A stretch of 56,141 nucleotides of DNA, taken from contig JANWLA010000040.1 in assembly GCA_025451075.1 (NCBI GenBank), positions 1-56,141 on the forward strand, given 5' to 3'. Each line of letters begins with the position of its first letter. Positions within the stretch are counted from its first letter, which is position 1. The DNA comes from Nitrosotalea sp. (GTDB taxonomy: Archaea; Thermoproteota; Nitrososphaeria; Nitrososphaerales; Nitrosopumilaceae). Of the stretch, positions 16,850 through 24,876 are shown piece after piece. The position numbers and the translations under genes were made by a program. The notes under the pieces are model-generated. The model did no database searches, had not been told where the DNA came from, and saw only the letters and a list, made by a program, of their open reading frames with translations.

Positions 16850-18130
16850 TTATTTCTTAATACCTACAAAATTTTCATCTAAAAACATTTCTGGATAAAT
16901 CTCCTTGAACCTCATCATCCATCTAGTCATCATTTCTTGGTTCTTTTCCAGTTCAACAATCCTTATGTTCTTTTGATGTAAATCATTGTTTTCAGTACGT
17001 AGTTTCTTGTTCATGGCCTTTTCCCGGTCCTCATCAGATATGGTAAGATTTGGCACTGCATTGAGGTATTCTTCTACTAGTTCCAGGACGTGGGTTTGAA
17101 AATAATTTCGGTCCAGTTTTACCAATCCAGTATGGGCCATCATGTATTCTTTTTTTATCAGCGAAGCAAGGGGCGAATCCTTTGATATCGACTCCTTGTT
17201 GACCTTGTTGAAATACCTCCTAAACCCGTTCATGACTGGAACCTCATATCGTCTCATGCCAGCTGAAAGTTCATGTCGTAAACCAGCAGTCACAAGTAAC
17301 CTCTCGATATGTCTCTTTATTGCAACAGGTCTGCACATGATTGGAACTTTGCCAGATATCTTGAACATTGGATCACCTGGCTTTGGTTCGCGTCCCACTT
17401 CTTTTGCCCAGGTGGAACGATATTCCATTAATGCATCATATGCCTCCGGAGTGATAAACGCTGGATAATATTCAGAAGTTCCCTGGTAGATTTGCAATAT
17501 GGCACAAATTACTTTGGCCTTTCTTTCTTGTGATTCTGTGATTTCCAATAAAATTTCATCATCTATTTTGTAAACTGGCATTACGTCTTTCCACTTTAAA
17601 GTAAAAGCGCCCTCCCTTATTCCAGAACTTGAGGCAACCAGTATTACTGCCCGGTTAAACGAACTAGATGTGAACCTTAACATTTTTTGTATCTCGTCTC
17701 TACTGTATCCCCTTCCAGAATTTTTATTGTCATGCTCTGGATATGTTGCATAGATTCTCTTCCATACTACTGGTACGCCATTCATGTCAAGCAATTTTTT
17801 CAACGGCTTGAAATAATTGCCAAATGAAGTAGGATTGTAATAATCTGGGTCAGTCTTTGGAAGCCTTGTTCTTTGCTTTACCTTGTTTGATAATGACAAC
17901 AAAATAGACATTGCCCAGTCCGGGTCGTTCTTTGCTTTTCTTACAAACTGTGCTGCCCTTTCCTCAAAAGTTCCAGTTAGAACAGTTTCAAAGACATTGC
18001 AAAGGATGTGTCTCAGAATCCTGGTATATCGATCTTTTGTTGCCTCTGCCCTTAGCCCATCATAGAAGAGTTCTAGGGGGTTTCTATCGATTTTTTGTAT
18101 GTCCTCAGAGTTAATCTTCAATTTATCCAT
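16850..18130 (-). CDS. Archaeal tyrosine recombinase (integrase)
   Basis: 426 aa. Catalytic residues can be placed: Arg172 (SSSGIREGAF), the box II region MNGFRRYF with Arg304, His333 (MMAHTG) and the tyrosine nucleophile Tyr343 (LDRNYF). The usual first histidine of HxxR is Asn301 here. The N-terminal 140 residues are a core-binding domain and the last 50 a coiled-coil tail. It starts 44 bp from the 3' end of tRNA-Val, the usual position for integrases of thaumarchaeal integrated elements, and is intact, unlike SSV-type genes split on integration. No clear second attachment copy was found in the window. Confidence 0.88.
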   Translation of the reverse strand: MDKLKINSEDIQKIDRNPLELFYDGLRAEATKDRYTRILRHILCNVFETVLTGTFEERAAQFVRKAKNDPDWAMSILLSLSNKVKQRTRLPKTDPDYYNPTSFGNYFKPLKKLLDMNGVPVVWKRIYATYPEHDNKNSGRGYSRDEIQKMLRFTSSSFNRAVILVASSSGIREGAFTLKWKDVMPVYKIDDEILLEITESQERKAKVICAILQIYQGTSEYYPAFITPEAYDALMEYRSTWAKEVGREPKPGDPMFKISGKVPIMCRPVAIKRHIERLLVTAGLRHELSAGMRRYEVPVMNGFRRYFNKVNKESISKDSPLASLIKKEYMMAHTGLVKLDRNYFQTHVLELVEEYLNAVPNLTISDEDREKAMNKKLRTENNDLHQKNIRIVELEKNQEMMTRWMMRFKEIYPEMFLDENFVGIKK

Positions 18131-18173
18131 CCCTCCATGCGTGACGGATCGTTAAAAAGAACTCTAAAAGTAA

Positions 18174-18248
18174 TGGATCGGGCCGGATTTGAACCAGCGA
18201 CCCCCGCAGTGTGAGTGCGATATCCTAACCAGGCTAGACTACCGATCC
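18174..18248 (-). tRNA. tRNA-Val (anticodon CAC)
   Basis: 75 nt. The acceptor stem is GGATCGG pairing with CCGATCC, discriminator A. The anticodon stem TCGCA/TGCGG holds the loop CTCACAC with anticodon CAC (Val, GUG codons). The T-loop is TTCAAAT. No intron; CCA is not encoded. Its 3' end faces the integrase, the usual integration target. Confidence 0.95.
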
Positions 18249-18307
18249 AGATTTGTTTTTCAAACTAGGATTATTTAGTTCTTGAATTATCTAAAAAATT
18301 AATCAAC

Positions 18308-18802
18308 TTACGTCTTGTTTCCACAAGTTGTGCAAAACTTTGCCACATTTGATACCGTCTTGCCACATGATGTGCATTTTTTTCCATTTTCCGATGCATT
18401 AACAAGTTCATCTCTGCCAGGTAGGCTTTTTGCCGAGATAAACGAGGCAATCGAGTTTTGAGGCCCCGATGCTGGCTTGCCAGATACGTTTCCCGAAGCC
18501 ACTCCGGAGACTGATGACTTGATAGAAGGATTATTCATACGGTTCAGTGCTTTTTTTATTTCCACCATGGCTTTTAGCCCCAGAAACTCTAGCGCAGAAT
18601 ATTTGAGAACAGCGTCAGTCATGCCATAATAATAATCTCTTTCATCCAATTTGCCTTGTTTGTAAAGTTCCTGCATCTCAGTGAATGCTTGAATGTATTG
18701 GTCATACCCTCGAAAGATATACTGTAATTTATCAAACATTAAGGCAAGTGTATCGACATCATCGCCACCAAATTCCATTACAGAGTATTGGTTCGTGACC
18801 AC
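18308..18802 (-). CDS. Hypothetical protein with C-terminal zinc ribbon
   Basis: 164 aa. The N-terminal 90 residues are helical and acidic (VDTLALMFDKL, then EMQELYKQGKLDERD). A Ser/Gly/Ala-rich linker follows, then a double-knuckle zinc ribbon CTSCGK...CTTCGN at the end. Start at ATG 18802. This layout of helical domain, linker and ribbon is typical of small thaumarchaeal proteins of unknown function. It lies upstream of tRNA-Val on the same strand. Confidence 0.8.
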   Translation of the reverse strand: MVTNQYSVMEFGGDDVDTLALMFDKLQYIFRGYDQYIQAFTEMQELYKQGKLDERDYYYGMTDAVLKYSALEFLGLKAMVEIKKALNRMNNPSIKSSVSGVASGNVSGKPASGPQNSIASFISAKSLPGRDELVNASENGKKCTSCGKTVSNVAKFCTTCGNKT

Positions 18803-18822
18803 TACTTATTTTTTTGATTTAT

Positions 18823-18939
18823 CTAGTGACTATGTTGCTTAAAACAGCTACCGCAAAATTCCTGGCTGCATTTGGGACATTGTATCAGTTCACCAGGTCT
18901 ATAGCCTACAAAGCATTTAGAGCATGCAAATGGATTCAT
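18823..18939 (-). CDS. 38-aa zinc-finger microprotein
   Basis: ATG 18939 to TAG. The sequence has four metal-binding groups (CSKC, CPKC, CGSC, then HSH), consistent with a complete treble-clef or AN1/RING-like finger. It is 20 bp ahead of the 164-aa zinc-ribbon gene on the same strand. The density of cysteines in a short open frame makes a chance frame unlikely. Function unknown. Confidence 0.6.
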   Translation of the reverse strand: MNPFACSKCFVGYRPGELIQCPKCSQEFCGSCFKQHSH

Positions 18940-18963
18940 GTTATTTCAATAATATAGTAATAC

Positions 18964-19404
18964 TTAATCTTTAGTTGGTTTATGGGCCCTAGCATATTCT
19001 ATCTTATCCCATGGAAATACCACATATTCTGAACCGAGTGTTTTTGTACCATAGACTAGTTGCTTTGGATATTTTGTTCCTTTTCTTGCAATTATGGTGG
19101 CATACAAAAATTTTTCAGGCTTGTCTACAATTTGCAATATTTTCTTGAACGTATCGCCCGAGTCATAAATGTCATCGACAAATAGTGTTTTCCCTGGAAT
19201 TTTTTTCTTGTCTACAAGTATTTTTTTTACATCAAAATTATCTGCAACAAGCCGTGCTGGGACCAAACCTCCTCGTGATACAGTAGCAATGGTATCAAAT
19301 TCAAAGCCTGTTTTTTTTATTTTATCTGAAAGAATTTGTACTTGAGATTCAATATCAGGCCATGTCAAAAACGATTTTCCTTTCCAGTTATTTTTTGAGG
19401 TCAA
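18964..19404 (-). CDS. Purine phosphoribosyltransferase family protein
   Basis: 146 aa. The PRPP-binding motif is LFVDDIYDSGDT near residue 74; the N-terminal SRGGLVPARLVAD motif is typical of type I phosphoribosyltransferases such as xanthine-guanine or hypoxanthine enzymes. It likely salvages a purine base with PRPP. The start at 19404 is in a divergent gap with the Nramp gene. The exact base is not readable. Confidence 0.85.
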   Translation of the reverse strand: MTSKNNWKGKSFLTWPDIESQVQILSDKIKKTGFEFDTIATVSRGGLVPARLVADNFDVKKILVDKKKIPGKTLFVDDIYDSGDTFKKILQIVDKPEKFLYATIIARKGTKYPKQLVYGTKTLGSEYVVFPWDKIEYARAHKPTKD

Positions 19405-19460
19405 CTTGATCGTGTTTATTTTGTTGTCTATTAATTATTTTGTATCCTGATTTTACAAAG

Positions 19461-19493
19461 TTAGATAATGCTAAATAATTTAGCCTTAGCTAA
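19461..19493. promoter_or_regulatory. Tandem TTAG-N6-CTAA operators and TATA box of the Nramp gene
   Basis: TTAGATAATGCTAA (19461-19474) and TTAGCCTTAGCTAA (19480-19493) share TTAG-N6-CTAA. A TATA box CTTTTATATG (about 19495-19504) follows, 25-30 bp ahead of the start region at 19532. The same palindrome occurs at the ZIP and regulator promoters (42968-43053). DtxR/MntR/IdeR-type metal repressors use similar TTAGGnnnnnCCTAA sites, so metal-controlled repression is likely. Confidence 0.7.
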
Positions 19494-19531
19494 CTTTTAT
19501 ATGAAGATGTAGACACCTCGGAATCATTGCA

Positions 19532-20785
19532 ATGATGTCATCAAACTCAAAAATATCTCGTTTTGTAGGATTTCTCAGAAGATTTGTAACATATTCCGGT
19601 CCTGCGTTAATTGTAAGCATAGGATACATGGATCCCGGAAACTATGGAACTGATTTACAGGGTGGTGCATCCTTTGGGTATTCTTTACTCTGGGTAGTGT
19701 GGCTTTCATGCGCTATTGCGATGTTGATGCAGTACTTGTCCGGAAAATTGGGGATTGCTACTGAGAGAAGCCTGGCTGAAATTTTACGTGAAAGACTTGG
19801 TAGGCGACTATATGTCATTCCCTACTGGTTAAGTTCAGAAGTTGCGGCAGCCGCAACAGACCTTGCAGAATATCTTGGAACGGTCATTGCGTTGAACATA
19901 CTATTTGGCGTGCCAATGATTTATGCTGCAATATTTGGAGCCGCAGATGTCATCATAATATTGGCCCTCACATCAAGAAAGTTCCGTCTACTGGAACAGT
20001 TATTTTTAATTTTTGTTTCAATCATAAGTTTTGGCTATGCATATGAATTGCTAATTGCACCACCAAGCATTAATGGAATTCTGTCAGGATCATTTTTGCC
20101 ACACTTTGTAAATGCTAGTGCATTGTTTGTTGCAGTTGGCATAATTGGAGCCACGGTAATGCCACATGTGGTATTTTTGCATTCTTTTCTTACAAAAGAA
20201 AAAGCAAAAGGAAAAACACTTGGTGAGAGAAAAAGGATGCGAAAACTGCATCTTGCAGAAACTATATTTTTGCTTACAGTAGCTGCACTGGTAAATGCCG
20301 CAATTCTACTAATGGCCGCAGTCGCATTTTATCCACACAACTCTCAAATTGCATCAATTGCAGAAGCCTACAAAACACTCGTGCCTTTGTTTGGCATATC
20401 GGCTGGAATTATCTTTATAATTACTTTATTGTCATCAGGCATTGCGTCATCTGCAGCTGGGACATTGGCAGGTCAGATTATAATGGAGGGGTTTCTTGGA
20501 AAAAAAGTCAATGTGTGGATGCGAAGAATAATTACGAGATTTGTCAACGTGATTCCAACCACAATTGCCATATTGCTTGGTTTTGATCCTTTACACATTC
20601 TAGTGTACAGTCAATTTCTCCTCAGTTTGTTAATACCAATTGCAGTAATACCGGTTGTCATACTTACAATGGATAAAAAATTAATGGGCGAGTTTGTCAA
20701 CAGAAAGATAACAACTGTCATTGCATGCGTTTTTGTTGGAATAGTGTTGATATTCAATATGGTATCGCTTGCTAGTCAGATATGA
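19532..20785 (+). CDS. mntH: Nramp-family divalent metal (Mn2+/Fe2+) transporter
   Basis: 417 aa with about 11 membrane helices. It carries the Nramp signature DPGN in the first helix (SIGYMDPGNYGTDLQGG) and the MPH motif in helix 6 (GATVMPHVVFLHSF), the two metal-coordinating sites. The transporter imports Mn2+ or Fe2+ with protons. ATG 19532 or the next ATG codon (second residue Met) is the start. The upstream tandem palindromes suggest metal-dependent repression. Confidence 0.92.
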   Translation: MMSSNSKISRFVGFLRRFVTYSGPALIVSIGYMDPGNYGTDLQGGASFGYSLLWVVWLSCAIAMLMQYLSGKLGIATERSLAEILRERLGRRLYVIPYWLSSEVAAAATDLAEYLGTVIALNILFGVPMIYAAIFGAADVIIILALTSRKFRLLEQLFLIFVSIISFGYAYELLIAPPSINGILSGSFLPHFVNASALFVAVGIIGATVMPHVVFLHSFLTKEKAKGKTLGERKRMRKLHLAETIFLLTVAALVNAAILLMAAVAFYPHNSQIASIAEAYKTLVPLFGISAGIIFIITLLSSGIASSAAGTLAGQIIMEGFLGKKVNVWMRRIITRFVNVIPTTIAILLGFDPLHILVYSQFLLSLLIPIAVIPVVILTMDKKLMGEFVNRKITTVIACVFVGIVLIFNMVSLASQI

Positions 20786-20809
20786 TAAAAATCTGAGAAT
20801 AGAATTATC

Positions 20810-22036
20810 TTATGTGACTACCTTAAATTGGACATTTTTCTTTTTCAAGAATCGTATCAATTGTTGAGCATGGTCAGAGTCCTGAGTCTCAAGGCTCAAT
20901 GTTACTCCTGCAGTGCCTGCAGGTATGCTTGAGCTTAGCCTGTCATGAATCACGTCTACTATGTTTACACTCAATGATGATATCTGGTCAATTACCTCCT
21001 TGAGGGCCCCTGGTTTGTCAGTCAAAAGGATAAAGATCTTGACCATTCTTCCCATTTCGGTGAGACCTTTTGCCACAATCTGGCCCAATAGATACATGTC
21101 CACATTTCCACCAGATAAAATTGAGACAACCTTTTTGCCTCTTGCAGGTTTTTTGTCAAGCAAATATGCGAGGCCTACAGCGCCTGCTGGCTCTACTACA
21201 GTCTTTGATCTTTCCATGAGCAAAAACATTGCCTTTACTATAGCAGAATCATCAACAAGAACAATGTCATCAATCAATTCATTTATGATTTTAAATGTAG
21301 AATGGCCAGGAGTTTTTACAGATATTCCGTCTGCTATTGTCCTGTGACCTGAAACTGATTGCAACTTGCCAACATCAAATGATTTTTTCATTGCTGGAAA
21401 ACCAGATGACTGGACACCTATCACCTTGACTTTTGGTTTTTTTGTCTTGACTGCTTTTAGTATGCCAGCTGCAAGCCCTCCCCCACCTATTGGAACATAA
21501 ATTTCATCAACATCCGGAAGGTCTTCCATTATCTCAAGTCCAATCACTCCTTGTGCAGCTATTACTGTTTCATCATCAAAAGCATGGACCATTGTGGCAC
21601 CAGTTTTTTGCGCAATGTCTGCAGCTTTTGCAGAGGATTCATCATAAATTGCACCTTCCAAAATTACATTTGCGCCATATGATCTAGTAGCAGAAACTTT
21701 TGCAGGCGAAGCAGTGACAGGCATTACGATTGTGCATGGAATTTTTTCAAGCGATGAGGCATATGCTACTCCCTGTGCATGATTTCCCGCAGAAGCTGCA
21801 ATGACTCCTTTTTTCTTTTCGTCTTTTGAAAGACTTGCAATCTTTGCATAAGCTCCTCGAAACTTGAATGAGCCAGTTTTTTGGAGACATTCTGATTTTA
21901 GATAAACTTTGGAACCAGTCATTACGCTAAATGAGTTTGAGATTTCAAGAGGGGTCCTCCTGATTACATTGCGTTGGATTTTCTGGGACTTTATTATATC
22001 ATCAAAAGTAACATTCAACAGAGTTTTCAGACCCAT
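20810..22036 (-). CDS. ilvA: Threonine ammonia-lyase with C-terminal ACT domain
   Basis: 408 aa PLP enzyme deaminating threonine to 2-oxobutanoate, the first step toward isoleucine. It has the PLP lysine motif GSFKFRGAYAK near residue 55, SAGNHAQGVAYA, the phosphate-binding glycine loop (VPIGGGGLAAG) and a C-terminal ACT-like domain from about residue 330 that could bind isoleucine. Start chosen at ATG 22036. It is read toward the convergent Nramp gene. Catabolic and biosynthetic forms are hard to separate; with ilvD in the window, biosynthesis fits. Confidence 0.9.
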   Translation of the reverse strand: MGLKTLLNVTFDDIIKSQKIQRNVIRRTPLEISNSFSVMTGSKVYLKSECLQKTGSFKFRGAYAKIASLSKDEKKKGVIAASAGNHAQGVAYASSLEKIPCTIVMPVTASPAKVSATRSYGANVILEGAIYDESSAKAADIAQKTGATMVHAFDDETVIAAQGVIGLEIMEDLPDVDEIYVPIGGGGLAAGILKAVKTKKPKVKVIGVQSSGFPAMKKSFDVGKLQSVSGHRTIADGISVKTPGHSTFKIINELIDDIVLVDDSAIVKAMFLLMERSKTVVEPAGAVGLAYLLDKKPARGKKVVSILSGGNVDMYLLGQIVAKGLTEMGRMVKIFILLTDKPGALKEVIDQISSLSVNIVDVIHDRLSSSIPAGTAGVTLSLETQDSDHAQQLIRFLKKKNVQFKVVT

Positions 22037-22201
22037 CTCGGTATATTTGGTTTATTGAGCCAAACATGCCCAAAAACTGATATGTATTTTTTACATTCAA
22101 CATATACTTTTGGTAAAAAACATACAATTATCCTATAAAATAACAAAATTTACAGAGATCAAAAAGGGCTAAATAATATTCTGAAGACAAGTCAGATCTA
22201 G

Positions 22202-22279
22202 GTCAAGGGGTCATGTGGCGTCACATGGTGTCTACTCCCCAAACTGTTTACACCATGAAACAGTCTTTGATCCCTTGAC
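22202..22279 (+). ncRNA. Candidate structured RNA with pseudoknot potential
   Basis: In the gap between ilvA and the next gene. The outer stem is GTCAAGGGGTCA (22202-22213) with TGATCCCTTGAC (22268-22279), 12 bp including one G-U. Hairpin one is CATGTG-GCGT-CACATG (22212-22227); hairpin two is ACTGTTT/AAACAGT (22243-22264) with an 8-nt loop ACACCATG fully complementary to CATGGTGT (22224-22231), so a pseudoknot or switch is possible. A TATA-like AAATAATATT (22171-22180) lies about 25 bp upstream and a T-run follows. The strand is uncertain, since the minus strand folds too. Similarity to known RNAs not recognised. Confidence 0.6.
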
Positions 22280-22323
22280 TAAATGTATCAGATTTTTAAG
22301 AATACTTTGATATAAACAATTTT

Positions 22324-23160
22324 TTAGCTTTTTAGAATTTTTATGATACTATCAAGCAATACAAGCAGATTTGTCTTTGTTTGCTCGGAAATCCTTGTCA
22401 AGTTTATGTTTCCTTGTCTAGTGTTGTTTTTTAGATATTCTAAATTAAAAATACAGAGACACCCCTCCTCTGCTGCGATCATTTTGTTTTCATCAATTAG
22501 CACAGGAGTTGTATGATACACTTCAATGAGCATGTTGTCCAATTCGCCAAACAATCTGTCCCTGTTTGCTACAAGTTTTGTGTGTTCAGCATGGGACACT
22601 TCGATTGATTTTACAATGTCTTGTGTAATGTCTTCTCGATTAAACAATACTTCAAACAATTTTTGCTCATCCATGCCTTGGTATCCTTCTTGCTGCAACT
22701 TTTCTTGAATTATTTTGTCGTTCTCAGGTCCAACTTGCACCTGGAGTTTTGTAATCATGTCCGATATGTCGGAGAGTTCTTTTTGTATCTCAATGACACG
22801 ATGATCAAGCCTGTAGAACAACAATGCATGATACTGTAGTGACATGTGTACAGAGAGGAGATAATTTCCTTCCTTTATCTCAAATTTTATAAAACTTCTT
22901 CTGAGGTCTTTTTCGGCAGTTGCAGAGACTCCCTGGTTGTTCCATTCTGAAGTCTTTCTTAAAATGTCGTCAAAAAATTGCCTTACCCGAGCAGGGTCAA
23001 ACGACTCTTGGTCTGTTACGGTTCCATCCCCCAGCATTACCTTCAGAGGAACTTTGTTTGTAAGAGATGTAATGTGCTCCAAGAACAATGTTCTAATATT
23101 TTCTGCCCTGTCGCTCATGGATTTTATGAAAGGATCAGGATTACTGGTCGGTATCTGCAT
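22324..23160 (-). CDS. Hypothetical coiled-coil-containing protein
   Basis: 278 aa, acidic and helical, with a coiled-coil stretch at about residues 125-170 (RVIEIQKELSDISDMITKL). No catalytic motif or membrane segment. I do not recognise it. The first codons are MQIPTSNPDPF from ATG 23160. The divergent neighbour at 23232 is a zinc-ribbon gene upstream of a nucleotide cyclase, so a link to signalling is possible but not shown. Confidence 0.75.
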   Translation of the reverse strand: MQIPTSNPDPFIKSMSDRAENIRTLFLEHITSLTNKVPLKVMLGDGTVTDQESFDPARVRQFFDDILRKTSEWNNQGVSATAEKDLRRSFIKFEIKEGNYLLSVHMSLQYHALLFYRLDHRVIEIQKELSDISDMITKLQVQVGPENDKIIQEKLQQEGYQGMDEQKLFEVLFNREDITQDIVKSIEVSHAEHTKLVANRDRLFGELDNMLIEVYHTTPVLIDENKMIAAEEGCLCIFNLEYLKNNTRQGNINLTRISEQTKTNLLVLLDSIIKILKS

Positions 23161-23231
23161 GAAGTCTTTTTCGATATCTGCCCCATAAAATCGGTATGCA
23201 CTTTAAATACTTAATAAAACCATTTTTTATC

Positions 23232-23378
23232 ATGGGGCGTGAAAAGCCGACAAAATCCTCTTTTAAGAAGATAATATGCTGGAACTGTAACGTGGAGATA
23301 ATACAATACTTTGATATAAAATACAAGGGAGAAAGAGGCGTATGTCCCGTGTGTGGAGCCAATTTCCCCCTGGAGTGA
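23232..23378 (+). CDS. 48-aa zinc-ribbon protein ahead of nucleotide cyclase
   Basis: The open frame begins at 23196, but ATG 23232 (MGREKPTKSSF) gives a normal soluble protein. Zinc ligands are CWNC and CPVC about 22 residues apart, forming one ribbon. It ends 6 bp before the cyclase start, so the two are likely co-transcribed and functionally linked. Confidence 0.7.
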   Translation: MGREKPTKSSFKKIICWNCNVEIIQYFDIKYKGERGVCPVCGANFPLE

Positions 23379-23384
23379 GCAAAA

Positions 23385-24179
23385 ATGAGTGAGGAATCAG
23401 AAAACCAGCAAGAGGAAACAAAGACTACCAATAGCATCATAGACATGATGTTAGGTGGCGGCAAGTCAGGTACACTTGACAGCGAGAGTTTGATAAAAGA
23501 GACTCAGAAAAGAGTATGGAGTTCGCTCAAGAAAGGATATGAATATGATTATTCAGTTGACGAGTCAGATACGTTTCTGCGAAAACATGTTGCACAAAAA
23601 CTGCACATGCTTGTAATGTTTGTAGATTTGGTAGGCTCGACTGACATGGCATTGCTTCTTCCACCAGAAAAACTTGGAATAATAATCAGCTCATTTTCAC
23701 AAGAGATGCGATCTGTGATACGCCATCATGGAGGCTATGTCCTAAAATATGTTGGAGATGCCGTCATAGGATATTTCATTGCAGAAGAGAGCCCATTAGT
23801 AGTATCAGATAGTGCTGTAAATTGTGCAAGAACAATGATAGATGTTATCGAGCGTGGAATAAACCCCATACTAAGTGAGTATGATTATCCTGAACTGCGT
23901 GTAAAGGTAGGAATGGACTTTGGGGAAAATGTAATTGTCAGGTATGGTGCAGACCAGATTCGATCCCATGTAGATATTTTGGGTCCTGCAGTGAGCATTG
24001 CAGCAAAGATTACGGCACTTGCAAAACCCAACCAAATTTTAGTTGGAGAGGATGTCTATGACAAACTGCATCCTTCACTGAAGAGTCTTTTTGAGAAAGT
24101 CGAGTGGAAAGACAACCGATGGACTTACCAAGATAAGAAGACTGGAAAGATGTACCAAGTTTACGCGATGCACATCTAG
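23385..24179 (+). CDS. Class III adenylate/guanylate cyclase-like protein with altered catalytic residues
   Basis: 264 aa. The cyclase domain spans about residues 70-260: first metal aspartate in FVDLVGST, second in KYVGDAVIGYF. At the transition-state site the usual VN..AR pattern reads GPAVSIAAKI, so the conserved Asn and Arg are Ser and Lys. That may lower cyclase activity or alter the product. The N-terminal 60 residues look disordered and acidic. It follows the zinc-ribbon gene by 6 bp. cAMP/cGMP signalling in thaumarchaea is poorly understood, so the product and effector are unknown. Confidence 0.85.
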   Translation: MSEESENQQEETKTTNSIIDMMLGGGKSGTLDSESLIKETQKRVWSSLKKGYEYDYSVDESDTFLRKHVAQKLHMLVMFVDLVGSTDMALLLPPEKLGIIISSFSQEMRSVIRHHGGYVLKYVGDAVIGYFIAEESPLVVSDSAVNCARTMIDVIERGINPILSEYDYPELRVKVGMDFGENVIVRYGADQIRSHVDILGPAVSIAAKITALAKPNQILVGEDVYDKLHPSLKSLFEKVEWKDNRWTYQDKKTGKMYQVYAMHI

Positions 24180-24250
24180 ACTGTGAATTTGTCTGGGCAT
24201 TCTACGTGCTCATAGTGATGATCTGTAAATTTTTGGTCAACAATATACAT
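24176..24250 (-). CDS. Possible 24-aa microprotein
   Basis: ATG 24250 to TAG, convergent with the cyclase gene and overlapping its stop codon. The peptide MYIVDQKFTDHHYEHVECPD is rich in histidine and could bind metal. A TATA-like TTTATAC lies close upstream on the minus strand. Too short to call with certainty. Confidence 0.2.
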   Translation of the reverse strand: MYIVDQKFTDHHYEHVECPDKFTV

Positions 24251-24332
24251 TACAATTTTGTATAAATCCGTGGAACCAATATTTTTTTTACATTTTATAC
24301 AATGCATTGATATTGTTTTTGACATTAAACTA

Positions 24333-24458
24333 ATGTCGATCAGGGCATTCTATAAGGATCGGCGATCGATGGAATTTGATAAAAAACGACTCGCACTTGA
24401 CACTTTCCTATATCTAATGCGTGATTTTGTGAGTAAACATGAAATAGAGGGCAGATGA
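24333..24458 (+). CDS. Small hypothetical protein (41 aa)
   Basis: The open frame starts at 24258, but a TATA-like ATTTTATAC near 24290 makes ATG 24333 (MSIRAFYKD) a likelier leaderless start; ATG 24369 is another choice. Helical, charged, no known motif. It ends 10 bp before the next gene, so they may form one unit. Confidence 0.4.
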   Translation: MSIRAFYKDRRSMEFDKKRLALDTFLYLMRDFVSKHEIEGR

Positions 24459-24468
24459 AATTTCATTC

Positions 24469-24837
24469 ATGTGGCCTTATGATGTGCGAAAAATGATGGA
24501 AGCTTTTGGCCATCCAATGGATATGCTAAATTCACCATTTGCTTTTCCAAGATTGCCACCACGTGCAAATCCTCCACAAGGAATAGCAAGTGCTGGAATG
24601 GTAAAGGACCGAATAGTTCAAGATGCTGACATGATGATGAGCAAGCTTTCAAGTCATCACACAATGTTTCAAAGATATGCAGCAGGCTTGTTTAACATGA
24701 CGCCAAATGGGTTCATGCCAGGCCATCCAATGCATGCAACAATCAATCCTGTTGATACACTAACTGAAGAAAATGAAAGACTACGAAAAGAAAACCTGGC
24801 CTTGAAATCAGATCTTGGCAAAGAAAAGAAAAAGTAG
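24469..24837 (+). CDS. Methionine/proline-rich hypothetical protein with coiled-coil tail
   Basis: 122 aa. The middle is rich in Met, Pro and His (MMMSKLSSHHTMFQ, then NMTPNGFMPGHPMH); the last 25 residues are a leucine/lysine coiled coil (LTEENERLRKENLAL). No known family. The Met/His content could bind metal, which is speculative. ATG 24469 is the only plausible start near the left end of the frame. Confidence 0.6.
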   Translation: MWPYDVRKMMEAFGHPMDMLNSPFAFPRLPPRANPPQGIASAGMVKDRIVQDADMMMSKLSSHHTMFQRYAAGLFNMTPNGFMPGHPMHATINPVDTLTEENERLRKENLALKSDLGKEKKK

Positions 24838-24876
24838 TTTCCAACTTTTATAAAGCCTGAACTTTCTATTATAACT

